This document shows, piece after piece, positions 1 to 6,045 of a stretch of 8,130 nucleotides of DNA. The position numbers were made by a program, and so were the translations under genes. Below the pieces are notes generated by a model. That model made no database searches, was not told the origin of the DNA, and was given only the letters and a program-made list of their open reading frames with translations. Position 1 is the first letter of the stretch, and every line of letters begins with the position of its first letter. This DNA comes from a bacterium (GTDB taxonomy: Bacteria > Fidelibacterota > UBA2242), in assembly GCA_018895675.1 (NCBI GenBank), contig JAHIOG010000603.1:1-8130 (forward strand), written 5' to 3'.

Positions 1-22
1 ACACCCCTCCCCGAAGATCGGG
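1..22. repeat. Edge of a dispersed repeat
   Basis: The window opens with ACACCCC, and the same heptamer lies near the other end (8115-8121). Here it is followed by a small hairpin: CCCGA at 10-14 pairs with TCGGG at 18-22 around an AGA loop. The segment runs into repeat copy A at 39-96. I infer that it is the truncated outer part of the same dispersed repeat. Only the shared heptamer and the position support this. Confidence 0.4.
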
Positions 23-38
23 ATTTCTCTTCGTTCAA

Positions 39-96
39 CTTTTTAGAGGGGAATATTAAAATCCCCCTTAGAAAAGGGGGAATAAAAGGGGGATGT
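39..96. repeat. Palindromic repeat, copy A
   Basis: This matches copy B at 7949-8009 in the same orientation. Shared blocks in order are CTTTTTAGAGGG, ATCCCCCTT, an A-rich spacer, a G-run, AATAAAA and GGGGGATGT. ATCCCCCTT (61-69) pairs perfectly with AAGGGGGAT (86-94), a nine-base stem. A competing stem pairs CCCCCTT (63-69) with the nearer AAGGGGG (74-80). There is no coding capacity and no T-tract, so it is not a typical terminator. It is best described as a MITE-like or REP-like dispersed repeat. Confidence 0.8.
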
Positions 97-100
97 TCTG

Positions 101-128
101 TTGAATTTTAAAGATTTATTTATATACG
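101..128 (+). promoter_or_regulatory. Weak candidate promoter for sucCD
   Basis: TTGAAT (101-106) could be a -35 element, with TATACG (123-128, 16-base spacer) or TATATA (121-126, 14-base spacer) as the -10. It lies between the repeat and sucC in an AT-rich stretch. Both boxes are imperfect and AT-rich DNA yields such matches by chance, so this is only a candidate. Confidence 0.25.
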
Positions 129-171
129 AAACTTAAATTATTAACGTACCGCAATTGAACGAGGAGAATTC

Positions 172-1332
172 ATGAAAATTCACGAGTACCAGGCAAAAGA
201 GATTTTAAAGAAGTTTAACGTCCGGGTGCCAAACGGTGTGCCGGCGTTTTCCAAAAAAGAAGCATTACAGGCTGCCGAGAGAATAGGGTTTCCCTGTGTC
301 ATCAAGGCTCAGATCCATGCCGGCGGCAGAGGCAAAGGCGGCGGCGTAAAAGTCAGCAAATCCGCTGCCGACGCGAAAGAGATAATCGATAAGATTTTTG
401 GGAATCCATTAATTACAGTGCAAACCGGACCCCAGGGAAAGACTGTAAATCGGTTGCTAATCGAAGAGGCGGTTGATATTCAGCGGGAACTCTATATCGG
501 TATTGTCATTGACCGCAAAACCGCTCAACTGGTAATAATGGCTTCAACAGAGGGTGGAATGGAAATTGAAGAAGTCGCCAGGACAACACCCGAAAAGATT
601 TTTAAAGAGTATGCCCTTCCGGGATTTGGCATGCAGAATTTTCAGTACAACCGGCTTGTGTCTGCCCTGAAGTTAGAAGGCGAATCCGCAAAAAACGGTG
701 TAAAATTTCTACGGTCGTTGTACAATGTTTTTCGGCGAACCGATGCTTCTCTGGTGGAAGTCAATCCATTGGTAATAACATCAACGGGCGAACTGGTCGC
801 ACTGGATGCAAAGATCAATTTTGATGATAATGCAATGTACCGTCATCCTGATTATCTTGAATTGCGGGATACCAGCGAGGAGGAACCATCAGAGCTGGAA
901 GCGTCGAAATATAAGTTGAATTACATCCGTCTGGATGGAAATGTCGGCTGCATGGTGAACGGCGCAGGATTGGCAATGGCAACCATGGATATTATCAAAT
1001 TGCAAGGCGGAGAACCGGCGAATTTTCTGGATGTAGGTGGTATTGCCTCATCGGATACTGTTGCCAATGGGTTTAAAATATTACTTTCGGATCCCAATGT
1101 GAAAGCGGTTTTGATCAATATTTTTGGCGGAATTGTCAGATGCGACCGGGTTGCCCGGGGAATAGTGGATGCATTAAACACCTTGAAAACCTCTATTCCG
1201 ATAGTCGTGCGGCTTGAGGGAACGAACGCTTCTGAAGCCCGCAAAATACTTGCCGAATCGCCGCTGAATTTCAGCATAGCCAACACATTTCAGGAAGCCG
1301 CCGAGCTGGCAGTTGAAACGGCAAATAATTAA
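172..1332 (+). CDS. sucC: Succinyl-CoA synthetase (ADP-forming) beta subunit
   Basis: SucC is the nucleotide-binding subunit of cytoplasmic succinyl-CoA synthetase, which interconverts succinyl-CoA plus NDP and phosphate with succinate, CoA and NTP in the TCA cycle. The 386-residue product is close to the usual length (about 388). It starts with the family signature MKIHEYQAKE. The ATP-grasp domain fills roughly residues 2-215, with a binding lysine in VIKAQIHAGG (residues 43-52), the glycine loop GGRGKGGG (51-58) and metal-site residues in EVNPL (196-200) and LDAK (211-214). The C-terminal ligase domain (about 250-380) has NGAGLAMATMD, NFLDVGG and INIFGGIVRCD. The ATG at 172 is set by GAGGAG (161-166) five bases upstream. 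sucD follows after 12 bases, so the two are co-transcribed. No domain is missing. Nucleotide preference (ATP or GTP) cannot be fixed by eye. Confidence 0.97.
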   Translation: MKIHEYQAKEILKKFNVRVPNGVPAFSKKEALQAAERIGFPCVIKAQIHAGGRGKGGGVKVSKSAADAKEIIDKIFGNPLITVQTGPQGKTVNRLLIEEAVDIQRELYIGIVIDRKTAQLVIMASTEGGMEIEEVARTTPEKIFKEYALPGFGMQNFQYNRLVSALKLEGESAKNGVKFLRSLYNVFRRTDASLVEVNPLVITSTGELVALDAKINFDDNAMYRHPDYLELRDTSEEEPSELEASKYKLNYIRLDGNVGCMVNGAGLAMATMDIIKLQGGEPANFLDVGGIASSDTVANGFKILLSDPNVKAVLINIFGGIVRCDRVARGIVDALNTLKTSIPIVVRLEGTNASEARKILAESPLNFSIANTFQEAAELAVETANN

Positions 1333-1344
1333 CGGAGGAGACTA

Positions 1345-2214
1345 ATGAGTATCTTAATAGACAAAAACACGCGAGTACTAGTACAGGGTATAACCGGAAA
1401 GGAAGGGGCATTTCACACATCTCAGATGCTGGAATATGGGACGAACATTGTCGGTGGCGTAACACCCGGTAAAGGCGGGCAGAAATCGGAACACGGACTG
1501 CCTATTTTTAATTCTGTTCGGGATGCTACGGAAACTACCGGCGCAAATGTCAGTGTTATTTTTGTACCGCCCAAATTTGCCGCCGATGCTATTCTGGAAG
1601 CCGGCGATGCGCAACTGGATGTAGCGGTTTGTATTTCTGAAGGAATCCCAACCCAGGATATGATCAAGGTTTCCCATATTTTAAAGAATTCCAAAACACG
1701 GCTGATTGGACCGAATTGTCCGGGGATTATTTCGCCGGGGAAATTAAAGATGGGAATTATGCCGGGATTTATTCATAAAGAAGGTTCTATCGGGATTGTG
1801 TCGCGGAGCGGCACGTTGACATATGAAGCCGTACATCAAGTTACTCAGTTAGGATTGGGGCAATCGACTTGTATCGGAATTGGCGGAGACCCGATTATCG
1901 GCACGACATTTATCGATCTGTTACCGTTGTTTGAGAATGATCCTGAAACAGAAGCTGTAATCCTTATAGGTGAAATAGGAGGAACAGCCGAGGAAGATGC
2001 TGCTGAGTATATCAAAAAGAATTTTTCGAAACCGGTTATCGCCTTTATTGCCGGAAGCACCGCGCCGCCCGGTCGAAGGATGGGGCATGCGGGGGCGATT
2101 ATTGCCGGAGGCAAAGGAACTGCACAAGAGAAGATTCAAGTACTAAAAGAAGCGGGAATTCGAATTGCCGAAAGTCCGGCTGTTATCGGAGCTACATTAA
2201 CTGAAATTCTTTGA
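1345..2214 (+). CDS. sucD: Succinyl-CoA synthetase alpha subunit
   Basis: SucD binds CoA and carries the catalytic phosphohistidine of succinyl-CoA synthetase. The protein has 289 residues, the normal length. The N-terminal Rossmann-type CoA-binding domain has VQGITGKEG (13-21) and the TPGKGG loop (40-45). The ligase domain follows, with IGPNCPGII (121-129), SRSGTLTYE (153-161) and the conserved glutamate in GEIGGTAE (209-216). The phosphohistidine is H248 in RRMGHAGAI (244-252), followed by GGKGTA (255-260). The start is clear: GGAGGAG (1334-1340) lies four bases before the ATG. It is the second gene of the sucCD operon, and the alpha and beta subunits form the active heteromer. No T-rich terminator directly follows the stop codon; the first strong hairpin comes about 140 bases downstream. 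Nothing unusual was seen. Confidence 0.97.
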   Translation: MSILIDKNTRVLVQGITGKEGAFHTSQMLEYGTNIVGGVTPGKGGQKSEHGLPIFNSVRDATETTGANVSVIFVPPKFAADAILEAGDAQLDVAVCISEGIPTQDMIKVSHILKNSKTRLIGPNCPGIISPGKLKMGIMPGFIHKEGSIGIVSRSGTLTYEAVHQVTQLGLGQSTCIGIGGDPIIGTTFIDLLPLFENDPETEAVILIGEIGGTAEEDAAEYIKKNFSKPVIAFIAGSTAPPGRRMGHAGAIIAGGKGTAQEKIQVLKEAGIRIAESPAVIGATLTEIL

Positions 2215-2279
2215 TGAAAATGCTGTTATATATTAAAATTATGAGTAAATTAACAATATAAGGAGCAAAAGTGGTTAGG

Positions 2280-2319
2280 CTGTGACACATTTTAGATACA
2301 TTTTAGAATTTCCTGTGAC
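2280..2319. repeat. Helically phased direct repeats after sucD
   Basis: CTGTGAC occurs at 2280-2286 and 2313-2319, exactly 33 bases apart. Between them ACATTTTAGA occurs at 2287-2296 and 2298-2307, 11 bases apart. The offsets are one and three turns of DNA, as seen for side-by-side protein binding sites, but they could also be the end of a decayed mobile element. No inverted copy of these words was found downstream in the intergenic region. Confidence 0.45.
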
Positions 2320-2354
2320 GGTTAAATCATTTGTAAGGGCTTCTGAATATTTAC

Positions 2355-2380
2355 TGACCCACGACGATTGTCGTGGGTTA
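2355..2380. other. Strong hairpin, possible sucCD terminator or element left end
   Basis: ACCCACGAC (2357-2365) pairs perfectly with GTCGTGGGT (2370-2378) around GATT, and the stem extends outward by a G-T and a T-A pair. It is the first strong hairpin after sucD. The bases that follow (TATTGATTT) are only moderately T-rich, so intrinsic termination is possible but not typical. TTAC sits directly before the stem, a tetranucleotide known as a target of some IS200/IS605 elements; this could be chance. Confidence 0.55.
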
Positions 2381-2551
2381 TTGATTTAAGATAGTATTAT
2401 GAGATGTCCAATACAAAAAAAAGAGTTCCGATTTTCCGGAAAGATTTACCTGCTCGCCGAAACGGCAGTGCAGACAGATCACGTGGACAGAATTATGCCG
2501 CTATCTAAAACCCGGATCAGTGGGAGGATTTGTTGTCCGGTAAAACATTAA

Positions 2552-2571
2552 CACCACGTTTCAACGTGGTG
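2552..2571. other. CACCACG/CGTGGTG hairpin
   Basis: CACCACG (2552-2558) pairs with CGTGGTG (2565-2571) around TTTCAA, and two further A-T pairs can close most of the loop. It is followed by GGAGAGGCAA. It has the look of the right-end palindrome of IS200/IS605-type elements, but no transposase or TnpB frame accompanies it. Confidence 0.5.
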
Positions 2572-2708
2572 GGAGAGGCAAACCCACTGTACCCGACTTT
2601 CCCAACGGGGACTCCTTTCGGAGTAATCGGAAGGTTGATCAATCTCGCATTCTGAAATACATCCAGATAATCGGGGTGAATTCCAGTCTGCAAAAAAAAG
2701 AAAGGAAA

Positions 2709-2951
2709 ATGAAAATACGAACAAAACTTAGCATTTTTCCAATTGCTTTAACTGTAATGCTAATTGTATCATTATTTATTATCCTTATAATCTCTAATAG
2801 CACCATTAAAAACCAGATTGGAAACCACTTGCAGACAACTGCACAATCCAGAGCACATAATATTGAAACACTTTTGAATGATGATAAAGATATTGTTCAG
2901 ATACTTGCAGCAGGGATTCCGTTTTCAAATGGTTTTTCCATCTGTTTCTAA
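2709..2951 (+). pseudogene. Truncated N-terminus of a membrane sensor protein
   Basis: Eighty codons begin with MKIRTK, then one transmembrane helix (about residues 7-28), then an amphipathic stretch (STIKNQIGNHLQTTAQSR onward, about 31-70). This is the normal start of a Cache/MCP-like extracytoplasmic sensor domain of a kinase or chemoreceptor. The frame ends at a TAA straight after a short unrelated-looking tail, well before the expected extracellular domain, second membrane helix and cytoplasmic signalling module. AAAGGAAA lies just before the ATG; an in-frame GTG at 2676 is a less likely start. The missing portion is not recognisable in the other two frames of the 72 bases before the next gene, so a deletion is more likely than a single frameshift. 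A functional short membrane peptide cannot be excluded. Confidence 0.6.
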
Positions 2952-2996
2952 GATGATGTTAGAAGATTTTCTAAAGAAGGTGGCAAGAAAAATTTA

Positions 2997-3002
2997 TATA
3001 AT
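2997..3002 (+). promoter_or_regulatory. Candidate -10 box before the kinase pair
   Basis: A perfect TATAAT lies 42 bases before the GTG start of the first kinase. No good -35 hexamer is found at 16-18 bases upstream, and no extended -10 TG is present. It is plausible as the promoter of the two-kinase operon, but the surrounding DNA is very AT-rich. Confidence 0.3.
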
Positions 3003-3044
3003 CTAAATGCCATACTGTAATAATTGGCAAAAAAGGCTTATACC

Positions 3045-6044
3045 GTGGAAAAGATTAAAATTTTAATTGTTGAAGATGAACCCGAGGTTGGGGAAGTCAC
3101 AAAATGCATTTTAGAAAGTTTAGGATATGCTGTTCTTTCAATCGTCTCTACCGGAGAGGAAGCTATTAAAATAGTGGGCAGAATGCGTCCGGATTTAGTA
3201 CTTATGGATATTGAATTAGGAGGAGATATTGACGGCATAAATGCGGCAGAACAGATACATGATCGTTTTAATGTTCCCGTAGTCTATCTAACCGCTTATG
3301 CAGATGAGGACAAGCTGCAACGTGCAAAGGTAACTGAACCGTATGGATATATACTCAAACCGTTTAAAAAAGAAGAATTACAAGCCACCATTGAGATGAC
3401 TCTTTATAAACATGAGACAGAAAATAAATTAAAAAGAGAAATTGACACAACGCTCAGGTCAATCGGTGATGCTGTAATAACTGTTAATAAAGAGGGATTA
3501 ATAACGTTCATGAATCCGGTTGCTGAATCGCTTACAGGGTGGAAACAGGAAGCTGCCCTGAATAGAGATTTGACAGAGATATTCAATATTAAAGACAAAG
3601 AGACAATTGGTTTTGAAGTAGGCGCTTCAGTGAAGTCTATTACAGATGGAGATATTGTCAGCCTGTCAAGTGAGTCTATACTTATCCCAGGAGGGAATCT
3701 TCGATCAAGCAAAGAAAAAACGGAAATACATATTGAGTTCAAAGCAACACCGATCAGAGATGATAAAGGAATCACTACAGGTTTTGTATTGGTGTTTCGG
3801 GATATCACAGAGCACAAGCAGGCCGAAGAGAACCTTCGTGAGAGTGAGGAGCGCTATCGCTCTCTGGTAGAATCCAGCGATGATCCTATATATCTCATAG
3901 ACAGAGATATGAAGTATCTTTTCGCTAATAAGAAATTTCTATCAAGGCTTGGAAATTCACTGGATGAAGTTGTAGGTCAGGAGTATTCTCAATTTGATTC
4001 TCCTGAAGGCACACAGGAATTTTCTGTCAATGTAGAACAGGTCTATAAATCCGGAAGACCAGTCAGTTATGAGTTTAAAAATCCTCTGGATGACCGGGTA
4101 CTCATACGAACATTAAGCCCGGTTATAGACTCGGAAACTGGAAGTGTAATTGCAATAACTGTAATTTCAAAAGATATCAGCGATCGTAAGCGAGTAGAAG
4201 AAGCGCTCATAAATAGTGAGAAAAATTTTAGAAACATATTTCAGTTTGTACCCGAATCATTAATTGTTTTGAGCAATCAAATGAGGGTACTGAATACTAA
4301 CAAAGCATTTGGAGAACTCATTCGCAAATATGCTCCTGAAGTAAACCTTTCCGAAGAAGAGCTGAGGGGAAAAATTATATCAGAGCTGCACGGTCATTTT
4401 GGGAAAAGAAACCATGGCTTCATTGAAATTAGGAGAGCTTCTGAAAAGATGGGTGTTGATGATAAAAATAAGGAATTGATAATAGAATTTGACTTTGCTG
4501 GAAAAATTTTTGCAGAAGAAGAAGAAGAAGAAGAAGAAGCCAGGATTGTCGTGGCTCTCAGGGACATCACGGAGCGCCTGTCTGCCGAACAGGCAGGCAA
4601 ACGGGCAGAGGTACAAAGGACTGCTGCATTGGAGGAGCTGCGGATAAAGGAGAATGCTATAGCATCGTCTATTAATGCTGTTGTTTTTATTGATCTTGTA
4701 GGAAATCTGATTTATGTTAACAACTCTTTTCTCAAATTGTGGGGATATGACAATTCAGAGGAGGTTCTTGATAAACCTGCTGAACAATTCTGGCAGAATA
4801 AGGAGGAGTTTTTAAAAGTAAAGAGAGTTTTACAGGTGAAAGGGAATTGGACAGGTGAAATTCTTGCCAAGAGAAAGGATGGCTCAGTATTTGATGTACA
4901 ACTTTCAGCCAGTATGGTTACAGATGAGACCGGTAAACATATCTGTATGATGGGTGCATTTGTGGATATAACTGAACGTAAGCAGGCTCAGCGTGAGAGT
5001 ATTAAGACTCTGAAGTATCTTGAGCATCTCTTTATTAATGTTTCCATTGGAATATTATCTACCGATAGTAAGGGAAAAATTGTTATGTCAAATCCTGTTG
5101 GAAGGGAGTTGCTGCCCGATGAAACAATAGAAGACGTCAGCATATTTGATCTTTCTTTATGGAAAGCTTCGGATTTAGCCAAAAGACTCAGAAAAGTATT
5201 GGAAACCGGCGGGTTATTTGAAGAAAATGATTTCAGGTATCTGGACAAAGATAGAAAGCAACATATCTTTTTCTTGAAAGTTTCTCCGCTGGAGGATATA
5301 GATGGTAAAATTATTGGTATTCTCGTGCTGATGAGAGAAATCACCAATTTGAAGAAGCTGGAAGAGAATTTATTCCAGGCAGAAAAAATGGCGTCTATTG
5401 GACAATTGGCTTCCGGAGTTGCGCATAAGATACGGAACCCTTTAGCGGTCATTAAATCCACCATCCAGTTCTGTATCGAAAATTTTCCTGATCACAGCGA
5501 GTTTGAAAAGGCTTTTGATGTTGTTCAACGCAATGCCGACGCCGCAGATGGCATGATTTTTGACCTTTTAAATTTTGCAAGACCCAAGGAGTTGAAATTA
5601 GAACGGCATTTAATACATGATACTATCGATAAGGCTTATAGGCTGGTGGAACTTGATTTTCTTCAGAAAAAAATTGAAGTGCAAAAACAATTTTATGGTG
5701 GAAAAATTATAGCCTTGTATGATGAAGAACTTATTATGGAAGTTTTAATTAATATACTTCTCAACTCTATTCAGGCAATGAAAGATTGTGGAAAGATTCT
5801 GATTACGACCGATTATGATTCGTTTACGAAATATTTAATAATTGATATTGAAGATAATGGTTATGGCATATCCAAAGAAAATATAAAAAAGGTTTTTGAT
5901 CCGTTTTTCTCAACCAAAGAGAAAGGAACTGGATTAGGACTATCTATTTGCCATAAAATTATGAGTGACCATAAAGGCTCGATATCGATTGATAGCGAAG
6001 GCAATAAGGGCACAAAAGTAACGATAACTTTACCGGCGGTTTAG
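3045..6044 (+). CDS. Soluble multi-PAS hybrid sensor histidine kinase (REC-PASx5-HisKA-HATPase)
   Basis: A cytoplasmic sensor kinase of 999 residues counted from the GTG. Receiver domain (about 4-118): acidic pair E10-D11, phospho-acceptor D55 in LMDI, T83 and K105 in ILKPF. Five PAS domains follow, near 135-256, 269-381, 393-510, 531-645 and 656-768; the first four end in a D-I-(T/S) linker such as RDITE or KDISD, the fifth in REIT. HisKA (about 782-848) has H794 in VAHKIRNPL. HATPase (about 888-999) has N-box N907, DNGYGI (937-942), FDPFFSTK and GTGLGL (961-966). The usual HE is HK, so the acidic neighbour of the phospho-histidine is missing. No membrane segment or signal peptide is seen. 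An in-frame TTG at 3024 would add seven residues, but AAAAGG (3031-3036) fits the GTG and MEKIKILIVEDE is the usual opening. Signal and partner are unknown. Confidence 0.9.
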   Translation: MEKIKILIVEDEPEVGEVTKCILESLGYAVLSIVSTGEEAIKIVGRMRPDLVLMDIELGGDIDGINAAEQIHDRFNVPVVYLTAYADEDKLQRAKVTEPYGYILKPFKKEELQATIEMTLYKHETENKLKREIDTTLRSIGDAVITVNKEGLITFMNPVAESLTGWKQEAALNRDLTEIFNIKDKETIGFEVGASVKSITDGDIVSLSSESILIPGGNLRSSKEKTEIHIEFKATPIRDDKGITTGFVLVFRDITEHKQAEENLRESEERYRSLVESSDDPIYLIDRDMKYLFANKKFLSRLGNSLDEVVGQEYSQFDSPEGTQEFSVNVEQVYKSGRPVSYEFKNPLDDRVLIRTLSPVIDSETGSVIAITVISKDISDRKRVEEALINSEKNFRNIFQFVPESLIVLSNQMRVLNTNKAFGELIRKYAPEVNLSEEELRGKIISELHGHFGKRNHGFIEIRRASEKMGVDDKNKELIIEFDFAGKIFAEEEEEEEEARIVVALRDITERLSAEQAGKRAEVQRTAALEELRIKENAIASSINAVVFIDLVGNLIYVNNSFLKLWGYDNSEEVLDKPAEQFWQNKEEFLKVKRVLQVKGNWTGEILAKRKDGSVFDVQLSASMVTDETGKHICMMGAFVDITERKQAQRESIKTLKYLEHLFINVSIGILSTDSKGKIVMSNPVGRELLPDETIEDVSIFDLSLWKASDLAKRLRKVLETGGLFEENDFRYLDKDRKQHIFFLKVSPLEDIDGKIIGILVLMREITNLKKLEENLFQAEKMASIGQLASGVAHKIRNPLAVIKSTIQFCIENFPDHSEFEKAFDVVQRNADAADGMIFDLLNFARPKELKLERHLIHDTIDKAYRLVELDFLQKKIEVQKQFYGGKIIALYDEELIMEVLINILLNSIQAMKDCGKILITTDYDSFTKYLIIDIEDNGYGISKENIKKVFDPFFSTKEKGTGLGLSICHKIMSDHKGSISIDSEGNKGTKVTITLPAV
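4515..4538 (+). repeat. (GAA)8 microsatellite inside the kinase gene
   Basis: Eight uninterrupted GAA codons encode eight glutamates (residues 491-498 from the GTG), near the end of the third PAS domain and just before the strand leading to ALRDITER. Because the unit is three bases, slippage would lengthen or shorten the protein without a frameshift. Confidence 0.95.
4579..4599. repeat. Palindrome within the PAS3-PAS4 linker
   Basis: TGTCTGCC (4579-4586) pairs with GGCAGGCA (4592-4599) around GAACA, eight pairs including one G-T. It lies inside coding sequence directly after the codons for RDITER and encodes LSAEQAGK, where a linker such as KQAEEAL would be expected. It looks like a REP-type palindrome accommodated in frame. 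The locally GC-rich composition contrasts with the AT-rich gene. Confidence 0.55.
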
Positions 6045-6045
6045 T

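Larger units (their letters stand above)
2355..2640. ncRNA. Hairpin-dense non-coding segment (possible structured RNA or IS200/IS605 remnant)
   Basis: Six hairpins follow one another: 2355-2380, TTCCG/CGGAA at 2426-2441, an imperfect stem at 2450-2473 closing on an AAA loop, CCGGA/TCCGG at 2512-2540, CACCACG/CGTGGTG at 2552-2571, and a two-part element at 2594-2637 (a nine-pair outer stem around ACTCC-TTTC-GGAGT). Most open frames here are short and match nothing I recognise. The outer hairpins (2355-2380 and 2552-2571) share a CCACG core in the same orientation, as subterminal palindromes of IS200/IS605 elements do. The second is followed by GGGAG, as in the 3' ends of many TnpB-associated RNAs. 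An internally deleted element is therefore one explanation; a 5' leader of the downstream gene is another. The strand is not settled, although the plus strand fits the flanking genes. Confidence 0.4.

Noticed and set aside
921..1286. Long open frame on the minus strand of sucC
   Set aside because: It lies entirely opposite the conserved ligase domain of SucC, and its product has low complexity with no known motif.
2399..2551. A 50-codon open frame (begins MRCPIQKKEF) in the intergenic region
   Set aside because: It has no Shine-Dalgarno site and no recognisable family. It runs through three of the hairpins, and other frames across part of the same stretch are open too.
2577..2600. GGCAAACC and CCACTGTA, reminiscent of GEMM cyclic-di-GMP and cobalamin riboswitch words
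   Set aside because: The other conserved parts of either aptamer (the GAAA tetraloop and receptor helix, or the cobalamin B12 box) are not found in order.
3025..3038. TGGCA followed by GGC, resembling a sigma-54 promoter
   Set aside because: The GG and GC pairs are 10 bases apart instead of the required 12, and it would lie inside the ribosome-binding region of the kinase.
4380..4616. Open frame on the minus strand across the GAA tract
   Set aside because: It is created by the GAA tract read as TTC (poly-Phe) and lies opposite a well-conserved PAS segment; it has no start signal.
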